DNA of 64,000 bases from Gyromitra esculenta (GCA_038503075.1 JBCAML010000021.1:1302001-1366000), one strand, 5' to 3'. Positions 42,599 through 55,291 are shown, counted from the stretch's first letter. The notes: generated by a model from the sequence alone, not told the origin. Numbers and translations: made by a program.

Positions 42599-43289
42599 AT
42601 TGGTGGTCTCAGAACTGTTGTTTGTTTGTTCGTCTCTTTGTTTTCTGTTTTCTGTTTTTCTGCTTTTTTGTATTTGCATCTCTGGGTGTTTGTTGTTGTT
42701 TTCGCCACTTTGGCGGTTAGCATGTTTCCTACTCTTGTTCTGCCGGGTTGGCTCGTTCTCTCCATAGACGTGCGCAATGCTACGTTGTTATCAACCCCCA
42801 GCCCTAACCCGCGCAGATAAGATAAGATAAGATGGCGGCTCGCGTGGCAAAGTGCAATAAGCGCACCGGTGTGCCACCCCGGTCGCTTTTAAACTCGGCG
42901 CCGGCTGCATAGCGGGGAAGGGAGCCGGGGCTGCGGGACCTGTGCAACTGTTGGGCGACGGTGCCTGCGCTGTCACGGCGGGATTGGGTGGGCGGGGAGG
43001 GCGAGGGCGTGGTGGGGCTGCTGCTGCTGCGGTGTCTGCGAGGAGCCCCGCGATCAGGCGCTGGGGATCGGGTACTTATATGGGTGATTCTCCGGGTGTT
43101 GTGTGTGTGTGTGTGTGTGTGTTTGTCTGTCTGCTCTGTCTCCCATCCTGTTTGTTCTCTCCGCTGCCCACGGCTGCCCCCGTCTGCTCTCTACCCCGCA
43201 GTCCGCAGCTGGGCTTTCTGCCGCGACTGCAATAAAAGAGGGAGCCATATCTCGCGATAGTGTTCAGTCCAGCTCTCTCCCCAGCCAGA
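42599..43289. other. Intergenic with GATA repeat and a GT microsatellite
   Basis: Contains a short GATAAG triplet repeat at 42816-42833 and an interrupted (GT)n run at about 43101-43125. It is the likely promoter region of the gene at 43290. Confidence 0.6.
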
Positions 43290-44154
43290 ATGATGCCGTT
43301 CGCCGTGCGGTGTCTGCACTGCAATAACGTCGATGAGCTCCCCCGTCTGGACTACGACGAGATTCCCTACTGCTCACAGGTGCCTGCTCCACTCTCCTCT
43401 GCCCCCCTCTGCCCCCCCACAGTGCTAACTCCAGCAGTGCGCCTCCACCTCCACCCTAGTCCCCGCCAGCCCCCCCAAGCCCCAGCCCGCCTGGGAGCCC
43501 GACGACCTCTCCGCCCTCTTCTCGCGCAACCTCTCCCTGCACCCCGTCACCCCGCCAACCTCGCCCCCGTCCGCCAACTTCTCCGTCTCGCAGCACTACA
43601 CCCACCCCACCTCCTTCCGCCCCCCCACCCCCTCCCCCACCCACCCCGACGCCCAGCTGCTGGCCGAGGCCGGCCAGCACGAGAAGGAGTACATCCAGTA
43701 CCTGCTCTCCGCCAACCTCGGCTCCGCCAGCTCGTCCTCCGACCTGCAGATCGCCCGCGCCCACGGCATCATCTCGGACGCGGAGTACGCCCGCGCCGTC
43801 GACGCCAACAACGAGCTGCTGCGCCAGCGGCGGCACGACGAGCTCATGGCGCGCCAGGCGGGCATGGAGCGGGACAGCATCGCGGTGCAGCAGCAGCAGT
43901 TTATGGAGATGCAGAGTCACCAGAGCTATGGATACCAAGGGGGAGGTGGGGGAGGTGGGGGAGGGAGGGGGTTGGAGGAGGATTGCTCGGCGCATAGATT
44001 GCTGAGTATGTCGGCGGCCCAGAGGAAGGATCCCGTGTTTAGGACGGCAGAGTTTTTTAATGACTATTATGGCGGTGTGGATTCGAGTTGGGAGGATGAG
44101 GAGGCGCCGTGCAGTGTGCCGACTGGCGGGAGGCTGAGGCCTTTTGATTTGTAG
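43290..44154 (+). CDS. Hypothetical protein, 268 aa, N-terminal Cys pair and Gln/Gly-rich tail
   Basis: Two exons, 43290-43379 and 43438-44154, joined at phase 0 by a 58-bp intron ending CCAGCAG. Residues 1-30 hold VRCLHCNNVDELP...YCSQ, so a small metal-binding or redox knot is possible. A Pro/Ser-rich stretch is followed by a charged helical part (EYIQYLLSANLG..., ELLRQRRHDELM), a Gln run and a Gly run. It has no signal peptide. I know no family. Composition and clean splicing suggest a real gene. Confidence 0.6.
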
Positions 44155-46978
44155 TCCTGTTGGTGGTGGGTGGGTGGTATAAGGTGGGGTTTGGGGTGGT
44201 GGGGTGGTAGGGTGGTTTCTATGCACGTTTCATTTGTTCTGGGAGGCTGTTTTTATTTTTGTGGCTCTGTGTTCTGATGAGATTGGCGATGACTGTTGTA
44301 CGTATGTGGGCGGTAGATGGCTGAGAAACGCATCGAGAAATGGAGATATTTACAAACTGGGCCTGCGCTTGTGTAACTGAACGTACCCAGAGCGATGCCC
44401 TCCTAAAAAGGAATACAGGGCCTGAGATCTAGTCGAGACCATACTAGGGCGGCAGCGGGGTCGCTGGAGGAGGGTAGACAGCCTTCGGACCATCTCCACT
44501 CTGCATTCTTCGAGATACCTGTCAGACTGGAGACGCGCTATAAAAAAACAAAACAAGACCTACGAATTATAAATGATAATTGCGTTATCTGCAAACAGAA
44601 CAACTTTGTATTTGGTACAACCTATGTTGGAAGTGTTGCTCCACATTCAAAGTGCACCTATGTACAAAAAAACTGGTTTTTATAACCTGAAAACCAAAAC
44701 CAAAACCAAAACAAACAGCGGGAACACTCAAGAGCAAGAACTGACCCCCTTTTTTTATGATGCTTCGCTGAGAAGATGTTCCAGAATGGAGGGTGTTTCG
44801 CTGGATGTTTCTGGGATGGAGGATGCGATGTTTCGCGAGCGGAATGTTTCAGAAATGGAGTCACTCCTCCTTTCCCTTCTGGCCCACAAAAATTATTATT
44901 TCGGCTAGCAAAAACCAATCTCCAAATTTTAGAAACTGAACAATCGACATACCGTACAAGCTTTACTTACAGAACCACCCATACCAAAAGTTATACTACT
45001 CGCCAATATTGGTAAACTTGAACGGCATGTGCGCTTTGAAACCCCCACATCTTAGCATATCAGACGGAACATGCACAGGCTGCACCCCGCTCGGTATCAT
45101 AAACCAAGACACACCCGATCGTGTTCCAAAGCTCCAACACCAGCTGTCGCAGCATTGGGGCACGTACAGAAGAATAGAAGACTTGGTTGCTTGTTTGATT
45201 GCTTGCTAGGGGAAGAGCTAGCTCCCCTATACTACGTATCTGGGGTCCCTGAGGTGCTCGCTCCTTTCCTTCTTGAGCTTTCGCCGAGAGTGCCGAGAGT
45301 GCCGAGAGTTCGCCCGCTGAGATTTCCTGCAGGCCTTTGGGTGAGCGCTGGAGCTCATACGTGTTAGGAAGCTACTTCAAACACCGACCGGTCGACCGGC
45401 CATGTGAGACCGAGTGATCGGCTGTGATCTCTAATAGCGGGGTCGGGGGTTTTGGACGTGAAGTCGGGGGTTTGAATCCTTATTTGTTTTTCTTCTGGGT
45501 GTGATTGGAGGAGGGGGAGGGGGAGGTCCTTGTTATCGAGATGGGTGAGTTTTCTTTTTGATATGAGGTGGGTATGCTTTACGGTGGAGAATTTTGGGTG
45601 TATGGGGCGGGGCAGGAGCTCGAGTGTTCTAGGGTTTGAACTGGTCTTGGACGTACGGTGCTCTGTTTGTCCGTCCGCCCGCCCGTCTGTCTGTCTGTAT
45701 ATCGTGGACCGTAGGAAGGCTTTTCTGTACCGAAATTCGTGCGTACTTTCGGCCTTTGATTTTCAGCCAGAAGTTGTGTGAGAGGGCCAATCGTAGCCCC
45801 CCTGACCTTGGTGTAGAGTACAAAATGTAATTTTTAAACCTGTTTTTTTATATATCCCGTACAGAGTTTAACGGCCGACGGAGGATAGGGCCCAGGTCTA
45901 CTTGAAAAAAACTTGGTAGGACTATTGAAATGGTTGGACAATAGGAAAGTTACAACAAAAATCACAAAAATGTACCCTATTCCTACCCCGTACCCTCTAA
46001 ATAGTATTGTGTCAAGCCCTGACTTCTATACCTCTATATAGCCCCCATTCTAGCTATGATGGTGGATAGTAGTTGCCGAAAATGGTTTTTTTTAAATAAA
46101 ATAGTTTCTTTTAATAAACCTACTATTCTAATAACTCTCCTTCTAGTCCACATCATAGATTCGTGCTCCAGCTGTTGAAATATTGCCATGCCATTTCGCT
46201 TTTTGAAAGCTGCGAAAGTACGAGTCAAGGCTTTGCTATGAACACCACTACCGACGGAATGCCCCTATAAAAAAATTGAGTCTGTAGAAAGTCTTTCGTA
46301 GTATTAATGACGGCCTAAAAAGGACCGAGATTGTTAGAGCTTGTTGTGATTGAGCTAGTTGGCCTAGAAAATTTGCACCGGTTTTCGTGCAAAACACGTT
46401 ACGGTTCATGGGATACTAGATCTATTCGTCACTGCGTATTACTCTATTTCGATCTGCCGCTAACTATGGATATGAAACTGTGATGTTGTTCAGCTTTAGA
46501 CTCAAGCATTCAACAATAGGTCCTTGGGATAACATTGAACTGCTGCACTGTAATAGGTATGCTTAGTTATACGATTCGTGTTTTCCCCTCTACTACTGGT
46601 CACATGTTGGGTGGAGTAACTCTGAGCTGAGTCTACAGGGCCCCTAATGAAACAAGTCTTATAAAACCTCACAATTGAAATACTGTCATTACACTTGGTG
46701 AAGAAACAGAAACATTTTAGAGGGCCAGATAGAGTGACGTAGGGACAAAAGAGAGACTTGCTAAATAACTCTAATAAGTTATCTTTTTGAACATATGTAG
46801 TAGGAAAAAGTCTTAGGGGCCCTGTGGCCCGCGGAACAAAAACCGCAAACACGTTCTCGCCTGAGGTACTTACATACCCTTTGCAGCACGCATCTTCCCT
46901 GATAAGTCTAGGAATCCTGCCTTAGTTGGCTATCTGATAAGCTTTTTCTGTTGCATCAGCAAAAATATTTTTTTCTTC
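44155..46978. other. Gene-poor AT-rich region
   Basis: No gene supported. Small low-complexity tracts include (AAAACC)n near 44690-44712 and (GTCT)n near 45676-45697. A T-arm-like sequence near 45460 lacks the rest of a tRNA. Confidence 0.45.
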
Positions 46979-46984
46979 CCTGAC

Positions 46985-47430
46985 CTCCTGGAGGCCCGGG
47001 AGACCCGGGAGGCTTGGGAGGCTCAGGGAGTAAATGTGCCTTCGTGGAGGAGCGCACGGCGACCTACTTCCTCCGGGAGTCTCCGGGCAACCCAGGCACC
47101 CTCTCCTGGAGTCTCCTGGAGGGCTTGCCTGCTCCTCCAGGAGCTTCATGGAGAGGGTCACAAAGCGTGATATTCTGGGCTGATTCAGGTCCGATCCGGG
47201 TCCGCCACGCTGTCACGTCGCTTATTTGGGATAGTGGACTTTTTTTGTTTCGCGAAAGTGTTTATTGCTGGTCCGTGTGCTCTATATGCTCTATATGCTT
47301 TATGTACAACGTATATATTCCAACAGACCCGATACAGCTCCTCCCACGGATCCTGCCTATCCCACGGATCCTGCCTATCCCACGATCCTGACAGCGTCTG
47401 GGGGAGACATGCCTGATCTCCAGGAGGCAT
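46985..47430. repeat. Region of repeated CTCCTGGAGG/CCTCCAGGAG palindromes
   Basis: The segment opens with CCTCCTGGAG and closes with CTCCAGGAGG, with several more copies in both orientations (about 47100-47145) and a triplicated CCCACGGATCCTGCCTAT-like unit near 47345-47385. It could be a non-autonomous element, but no clean TSD was found. Confidence 0.4.
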
Positions 47431-47980
47431 AATTTTTTTTGCTGATGTAAAGTCTCAGATACGACTTAAAACCCATTTCCTAGACGATTATTATATTTTA
47501 CTTTCTACCACAAGCCCTAGATATAATATTGACTTTTTACAAAATTGAAGATTTTATACATTCAAAATATCCTGCTCTTGGCAGGGTTACTATAAAATGC
47601 AATTTGCTATCTTATGCTGCCAATAATATTCTCTACCCTCTACAAAAAATCTCTTAAAGGGCAGAAGCCACCTTAATTGATGTGGTTTTTATATAGTATT
47701 ATTTGTGGGGTGGTCCTAAAAACTCATATTTTTAGCTTGTGACACAAATAAAGTGGCCCAGATCGCTCTAAAAACTACCCTATTTCTAATATATATTTAT
47801 TCTATCTTGAACTACTCTCTGTATTTAATTCGGGGCATTTTATTCAATGTGCGTGGTGGGGTGGTGCTGTGGTGGGGCTCGACCCGTTGCTTAGTGGGTG
47901 GCTTATTTCTGCGCCGTGACCCATTTCCCGGTAAATTTCGTTAGCATATTTTCTTCTGCACGGCGTAACACAAACCTGCA

Positions 47981-48152
47981 TACTCGGGTCAGGGGTGAAG
48001 TATTGGGACACCCTGGAAAGGGAGAACAACGCCGTGACGTAGCGAAATATTACGAAATGCATAGGGCACGGTGAAAACAACAGAGTGATACTGTGACCGC
48101 TCAGATCCGCGACACCCTAGTAAGTCCCAATACTTCACCCCTGACCCGAGTA
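47981..48152. mobile_element. Tc1/mariner-type MITE, about 170 bp, TA-flanked
   Basis: A perfect inverted repeat of 29 bp counting the TA at each end: left arm begins TACTCGGGTCAGGGGTGAAG, right arm is its exact inverse and ends at 48152. The TA at each extremity fits a TA target duplication, as used by Tc1/mariner and pogo/Fot elements. It has no coding capacity. It lies about 150 bp upstream of the alpha/beta-hydrolase pseudogene. Confidence 0.8.
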
Positions 48153-48306
48153 CACGTTTCTCAGCCAATTATACCCCTCTCAGGCGGCTAGGATTATCAA
48201 GTGAAGAAAATGGAAGAAGAAAAAAAAGCAATCCAGAAAAACCCACTTCCATCTTTCCCTCGGTCTCCGGTAAGAATCCCAGAAAGCTCACCACTCCAAG
48301 AGAAAA

Positions 48307-49736
48307 ATGGCAAGCACTTCGAAAAGGTCTTTTTTTAAGACCAAAGGTTTCAACAAAGAAGAAAAGGTTTCTTATAGCTACATATGATTTCGATTACCAT
48401 TGTATGCTGATGTCTAGAAGGCCTCCGAGTTTGTTGTCGAAATCCCCGAGATCGAGGAGATCGAGGAGCCCGACGAAGAATCATTTGGCTTGAAGGTGCT
48501 AGTCCAAGGAGAAGATCCTGCTGTCGAGTAAGCACGACTCCTACTTGTGAACATGAATACTCGTGATAAGAAGCTAACTGCTATTGATTTTTCGGTAATT
48601 TAGTATTATCGCCGTCCACGGTCTTAATGGCCATCGCGAAAATACCTGGACTGCGAAAAACAAAACTCTGTGGCTGAAAGACCTTCTGCCCGAGGATATT
48701 CCCAATGCTCGCGTTATAACATACGGCTATAATGCAAGTACCCACAGTAGATCTGAATTGTCATCTCAATTCCTTTACGACCACGCGACTGCCTTCGTGA
48801 GTGATTTATCGCTGTTAAGACGTAAGAGTCGGGTATGTAATGGACATGAAGTACTAAGTCACCACCTCCGACTAATAGATGACAGACAACACGAAGACCC
48901 ATAATATTTATAGCGCATAGCTTAGGGGGAATTGTTGTCAAAAGTGTATGCACCGTATTTCTATTTTGAGTGGCGTTAACTAACCCCACTCCATAGGCCC
49001 TGATATATGCCGATTCCTGTCGCAAAGGCTAGCTAGAACACCATAGATGGATCAAGAACTCCACCTACGGGATTCTCTTTTTCGGAACACCCCATCAAGG
49101 AGGTGAAGGTGTCTCTTTAGGCAAACTCATCGTCAACATCGGTTCGATCTTCCTCCACACCGATACCGTAGCATTTGATGAAATTCATTCCGGCGCTAGT
49201 AGGTAAGACATGCATATAATCTGTTAATACTCTACGTTTATGATGCCGCTGGGGGGTTTTTGGCGGAAAATCATGGAGAGTTAACACGTCCTATACATGT
49301 CTTACCTACTAGCGCCGGAACGGATTTCACCAAATACTACGATAGCAGAATCCTAAAACATCTGGCACGGGATTCTGAGTGGCTACAGCAACAAATGGGC
49401 CAGTATTGCCTATCAGTACTGAATTCCTCACGATGTTCTTCTACGAGGTCTATGCTACGCCACATGCCGCTGGCAAGTCTATGGTTGTAAGTTTTCCTCC
49501 GATAATGAAGGGGTGGTGCTAAGATGCTGTAGATTGTCCCCAAACCATCCGCCGTAGTTCCGGGACAAACTAATTCCGAGGCCATCGCTATAAACAAAAG
49601 CCATAGAGAGATGGTTAGATTTAGTTCTAAGAGTGATAGCGACTTCAAAAAAGTGTCAGATCAGCTCTGGTTAATGGTTGAGGAGGCCCCTCACAAGATT
49701 GCAGAGAGATGGCAGCAGGTGGACGAAACTAAATAG
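48307..49736 (+). pseudogene. Alpha/beta-hydrolase of the type found at the N-terminus of fungal NLRs, decayed
   Basis: Exons read as 48307-48366, 48418-48527, 48604-48832, 48886-48945, 48997-49202 and 49313 to about 49490, then a last exon from about 49533 to 49736. Signatures: IIAVHGLNGHRENTWTA, WLKDLLPEDIPNARVITYGYNA, RPIIFIAHSLGGIVVK (the GHSLGG-like nucleophile elbow), STYGILFFGTPHQGG, DSEWLQQQMGQY and IVPKPSAVVPGQTNSEAIAINK (quoted in part). Two lesions: an in-frame TAG at 49030-49032, and a one-base deletion near 49407 that shifts QY from the PISTEFLTMFFYEVY frame. These hydrolases (serine-esterase/DUF676-like) usually precede NACHT domains, but here no NACHT follows. It may be an amputated NLR or a stand-alone gene. 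Confidence 0.75.
49188..49320. repeat. Perfect 25-bp inverted repeat spanning both splice sites of an intron
   Basis: Arms 49188-49212 and 49296-49320 are exact inverse complements with an 83-bp loop. The left arm contains the end of an exon and the donor AG/GTAAGA; the right arm contains the acceptor CTACTAG/C and the start of the next exon of the hydrolase pseudogene. Confidence 0.8.
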
Positions 49737-52492
49737 TTATGTATATGGAGTGATAGAGTATTTGGAATGGAATTCACATGATTTGCAGCGGATGGAGCTA
49801 AGAGCACAAATATGAACCGGACATGTAAGACTAGCCTTCCTACCGTGAACCAACCACGCAAGATGCCAGGTGGGGATCATAAAAGGGATCGGCGACAGTT
49901 CACTCCCGCCTTGTCTCTTGGAAACTACAAAGCCATTAGCCCGGGTTAATATTGCAGACCTCATTGTTTCGTTTTTGGTTGATGAAAAAAATCAACTGAC
50001 AGTCCCTTCAGCCCTAACCCTACAAGCAGGATTCATCATATAAACTAGCGGTTAGACTAATAGGTGGGTAGATTTCGCTTAGGGGCCAGATATTAATATA
50101 TCGGTATGAGAAAAGCTGATTTAGGCCGCGCTCAGTTGTGAGTGCTAAAAGCACGACAAGTATATCATAGTATGTTCGTCCTAAAACTAACATTATCCAG
50201 ACATCTGCTCGCTAAAAAATTAGTCTCATCTCAGGGTACCTGATCAATACGACAATTCGACTATTCGTATTGATAGGACCAACAAACCAAAAAAATGAAC
50301 TATAGGCTAGAATGAGGATTCTTGTTTATTTGCTCCCTTGTAATAATGACTGTAATATGTAATGGCGGTTGCGGGATTCATCAATGCGGCTCCACCTTAC
50401 AATGTACTCATATTGTACTCTGGGGTAAGACTTTATTTTAGCGAGCACAATACCCTTCTTAGAAATCACTGTCTGGAGGCAGGGTAACTAGCTGTTCTAT
50501 AGCTAGCAATTGAACCTATTTGAGAACTGCCTTAAAGATCCAAATATCTGGCCCTAGGCGAAATCTCCCTAATAGCCAAAGAAGATCGACCAGCATGGCT
50601 GGCTAACCCTTTCCCCACTAGAATCAGACCAGGTAACAAGGTTCATACACCCCTGGGGATATATATACTTGTTAGCAGGAATACGAACCAGAAAACAGGG
50701 GATGTAGCTTTCTGTGCTACGGAACCCGTGCCTAATGTTGCGGCACACAAAGCCACACACCCCAGTTTTCCGGTTCGTATGCTTGCTAACAACTATATGT
50801 GCGCATGATCTGATCTAGCCAACCAATTGATGGAAAATAAATATGCTAAATGTAAGACTACTTGATCTCTATTTCTTGGTATTAGGTCCAGCGACCTTCT
50901 CCATCTCATTCTCCATCAATGCAGGCGCAGCCACCTCGTACACTATAGCTAGGCTCCTTAGCTGCTAAGAAATGCGCTGTTTCTTGATAAGGTTTTGGCA
51001 GGGGCGAGAAAAAACCCTAATCCTGAGGAGGTTTTTCTCGATTGTCCCAAGTCTCGTCTATATCTAGTTTAGTTGCCGTCTCGCCGCAATCTCGCGACTG
51101 CGCAGAACATGGTAGGTATTGTGTTGTGCTTCGAGGAAATTGAACGGGTTAGAGTTTATGCCACATTAGTCAGACGTTGGTCAGCAATTTCTTGGCATGC
51201 CAATCAAAGGATGTTTAATTATGAAACACCAACAAGCTGCCTATGAGGCCGGCAACAAATTCTTTAGATTTTCCGCTTCTTGGGCTCATCACGCATCTAA
51301 ATTAGGCAGCGGTATGTGGGTTATCGTTGGTGAAGAACCTCTCTTTTCTTCCAGTTGGGTTACGGCTAGAATTACTTGGCCTCACGCATCACCGTTAATG
51401 GTGTGCTCGGGTTCATGATCTGTAATGCTAGTAAACATGTACACTCATGCATATGTAGGGATGAGAAGAAGCTCGTGTGAGCTATTTGCTAACAATCATC
51501 TGTACGATTTTACGTTCGTTGGATGCTTGAATGGCCTCCTAGCTATCTTAGGCCTAGATCACGGGAGGGCAACTTACATAACCCAGAATTTGGAGAGATT
51601 AATTCCGCCGTTCCACATGGAGTTTGCCTTGCGCAACTGCCAATGATTAATGTGCACTTTTCTACTCCCTAGCCTACATGCGGTTTGTCGTTTGGCTAAG
51701 TTATCGTCTCAGCCAAACTATAGGTACGACATCCTTCCTGAAGCTGGAAAGACGCGAATAGTTAGACTAACTCGTTCTAGATATTTTAGTTCTACTGTTT
51801 AATAATAGTAATTGCTGTTACGTGGCTCTTGCAAGGAACTTTTGGTAGAGGACTTATAGCTATATATGGGGCTTGAGCGATCTAAGGATTGAAGGCATCA
51901 TCCGCCTCATGGAATCCTAGATCTTTGACTATATATAGGGCTAGATAATAATGTGCTAGAGAATCGTAGTTCAAGATGTTTATTCAGATCCGGCCGGCCA
52001 GCGGCGGCATCTGCCTATAGCTAGCACCCGGTCAAGGACTGATTAACTACAACGGATATTAGTGTAAGTTATTTGTCTAAGCGAAAGTGGATGAGCCAAG
52101 CGATGGCGGCGAAGGCTTTTTATGTTTGCTTTTTATTATATTTTTTACGGATAGGTTTGACTCTGATGCTTCACTAATACACAGAGCCAATTCTGATGCT
52201 AGTTATAGTTGGTTTATGTTTTATGGCTAAGTATGCTACGCAGATTTCATCGTGAGATTCATATTATAAAGGCAAACGGTTTTAAATGATATCAATTTTT
52301 CCAAATAGCTAAGTAACTACGAGACAACAAACAGAAGGAAATTTCCTAAAGAGTGGCAAGTATCTTAAGAAAGAGCAAGACAGGTTCTCTATTCCATCCC
52401 CCCACTGTAGACCCACCCTAGTGATACAATGATACATCTTGATTCCCTAGCTTGTAGAGTTTCCCCATCGAGTCATCCATGAAAGTCGAAGA
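49737..52492. other. Gene-poor AT-rich region with one imperfect inverted repeat
   Basis: No gene supported. 50663-50799 is an imperfect inverted repeat of about 30 bp arms (GTTAGCAGGAATACGAACCA against GTTAGCAAGCATACGAACCG), possibly a small MITE without a clear TSD. The frames at 51197-51646 carry no domain. Confidence 0.45.
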
Positions 52493-53024
52493 CTAATAAC
52501 AGATGAAAGAAGAGATAACATCGTTCCAGAGTGCAACACCTCCCGAAAGCTGCGAGTATCCGGGATTGGTGACATAGAGCGAACCAGATGGTGAGCTGAC
52601 GGTTCCGCAATTGTAGGCCCTATTTATTCATTAATAAATGCAGGAAGCAGCTTTGTTTGATAGAAAGTGGGACATACGGGAAGAGATAGCACCCTCCTTC
52701 ACCTGCGTCAGGGCCGATCGAGGAGATAACATCGTTCCAGCCATCGGGAACGTTGTAGCAAACGTTGTACTGCCATCTTTGGTAAAGACATCCACCAGTG
52801 AAATCAAAAGCCTTGCAGAAGTAAAGGCCGATGTCGCTGGAGCGGGCCTCAATTTCCCCCTCGGCATTTCTCTAGAAAATTGTTAGAAGATATGCCAGAA
52901 AGAGTGTGACGAAATAGAAACTAACAGCTTGAAGAACCTCTCCCTCGCTGGAGGCAACTGGTGCAGCGGTAACGGCTGAGGCCACGAGGGCAACAAAAGC
53001 AGTGGAAAAGGTAGAAACTCTCAT
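52493..53024 (-). CDS. Small secreted cysteine-rich protein, beta/gamma-crystallin-like pattern (139 aa)
   Basis: Three exons, 53024-52926, 52871-52678 and 52619-52493, with introns of 54 and 58 bp. Phases 0 and 2 match and the total is 140 codons. The first about 20 residues (MRVSTFSTAFVALVASAVTA) are a signal peptide. The mature part has six Cys in FCKAFDFTGGC...VC, then DGWNDVISSIGPD, GEGGCYLF, NCG and a C-terminal ICY. The alternation of F.G.C, GWND..SS and C.L resembles small secreted fungal proteins with a beta/gamma-crystallin-type fold; this is a pattern-based inference. The segment WNDVISS occurs twice, consistent with an internal duplication. A candidate effector or cell-surface protein. 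Confidence 0.75.
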
Positions 53025-55291
53025 ATTTATTGATTGTGGAGGTTGATTGTAGGTGACCGGTTGCTGTATATAATTGAATGGAGGGCGAGTCTGAGGAATA
53101 TATCAACTGCTAAGTGGATTGATAGATTTGACAGAGACGTTCGGACAGCCTCCCTTTATACAAAATTCCAAATACTCAGGCAACCTCCGTATCTATAATC
53201 GTATGTTGCATGTAATCACGAGTGTAGATTGTGAGGTGGGAGATAAAAACAACGCAGGGTCTGAGACTAGTTTTTGGTGAAGCTAAGGTTTATCCTAATG
53301 GCAGCAGATGGGGCGTACATCAGGCTGCGGAATCAGCTACACGCATGTATGAATCCAGTGTGACTTGCACCAATATCCGTAGGTAGTTATTGATAAAACT
53401 CGATCGTGATGTCAGCTCAAACTCAGCCAACTGAAATTGGTAACGCGGCCGACCCTTTTCATTGCTTTTTTTAAGAGTTAATATGTCAGCTAACTACATT
53501 TATATCCAATGCAATGGATAGGAACGCTTCGGCTGGGTGGAGAATATTTGGCTGCAGTACGAAAAAGGCAGGTGAATCTACGACCGTACGATTAAGAAGC
53601 GTCAGCTTAATCCTGGGGAACTACTGTATTTACTATAGGAATCCAGGATTAGTCCGGTATTTGTTTCTAATACCACACAAATGTTATACCAATTCCATCC
53701 CCCTTTCCCATACTCTATTGTAACAGGTTTCATATAGTATACATACACCTATATCTATACTAGCGAGGGTACCAAATTCTTTGGCGATTGAGGCAAAGTA
53801 ACAAAGGTTAGCTAGCTATACCTACCAAATAACTAATACTATTGTGCAGCGGCTGCTCTACTCTTCATAGCAGAGTTTAGTAATGTAGGTTGAGCCTACT
53901 ATTTCTGTACCGGTTCATGTAGCCGTGACGGCTAATTGAGGCGACACTGGCATGACAGCGACACACGCGCTGGATAACAGCCGGATACACATAACGAACG
54001 GTACGGTGCCTTCTCGTAAGCACTCTAATAATGAGTAATTGAAGGTGCATCTATCCCGTAATATTGCAGCATGATTGAATTATCGCTTATATTATCGCTA
54101 GAAATGATTAATCTATAGTCGTCTCCAGGGATCCGGAAGATTTCGTACGGGATAGCAGGGGATCCGGCTGCGCGCGGTACACTACTGTAAGGGATAGCGG
54201 GGTGCGCCTGGAACTGGGAATCGTAGCTGAAGGCCACGGGATCGCTACATGTGCTGCTGTGGTTGGGCCAGAAGCTAGAATGGGGCTATGATCGATGTCA
54301 GAGTTATTTATTATTTATTTATTATTTCATTCGCCGTGTTCAACCCGTATACGTATACGTAGGTTACGGCATTACTTTGACGCCAGAATTGATCAGGAAG
54401 GGAAAGGTGGCTAAGGCAGTGAGGATTTTGGAGGCTGCTACGGTAAAAGAAAGAGCTGAGCAATAAAATTCCCAAGAGTGGAGGATGGGAGCGAAGTGAA
54501 AACTTCCGCTGGAGGGCTAACCAGGTAATACTTTAATTTGGAAAGGTTAATTGGTACATGTGCATACAGAGCCGCTTACTAAAATTATGTAAGTAACACG
54601 AGCACGCAGGTAGCACAAATATGTATAAATCGGTACTAAGATTGTACAGTTCCGGTTATATACCATAACTAATCCTATCAAATATCAGAGAGCACTGGAA
54701 AACAGCTACACAAGAAAAGCGGATGCGGTCGGAGACTCGGAGACTCGGAGACAGATGTATCCACGAGGAAACAGTGGGGGACGAAAACAGGCCATAGCTG
54801 AGAAAATCACGGCAAAGAACCGTTGGAAATCCTTGACTGCAATCCGAGAGCCGTGCAGTTCACGGGCAGCTGGCCATGGGCGGTTGACAAGGGAGACAGC
54901 TATGTGGAGCTTTTCTACGGGCTCTGTGAAGAAATGTTTATTTTGGCTGGTATTTGGTGAGTAGTCGGGATGTTGGTGTTTGCGAAGGTATATACATCAA
55001 ATTATTTTTCGTTCACGATCCCATGGACTGTGAGGGTGCTATAGTTTTTGGTTACTATCAACCGCCCTAGCATTCGTAGATCCAAGTGAAATTAACTGAT
55101 TTCTTTATTCTTAGTTTTTGAATATCAGGCAGGGCTGTAACTATATTAGCCTTGCCACGCGGAACGAACTTTTGGCGGGATTAGAGATTGTGCAGTTGCA
55201 ATCTTTCTAAAAATATAATCAAGATGCGTGGTACTAGCGTTTGCAAATAACTATTTCGGATCATATCTGAGGCTTAATTTCTCCCCCAAAG
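53025..55291. other. Gene-poor AT-rich region
   Basis: Holds the promoter of the minus-strand secreted protein gene at its left end. No other gene, RNA or repeat that I can support; a short GGAGACTC triplication occurs at about 54731-54751. Confidence 0.45.

Noticed and set aside
45405..45490. Possible tRNA near a GGGTTTGAATCC sequence
   Set aside because: Only a T-loop-like piece; no A box or cloverleaf.
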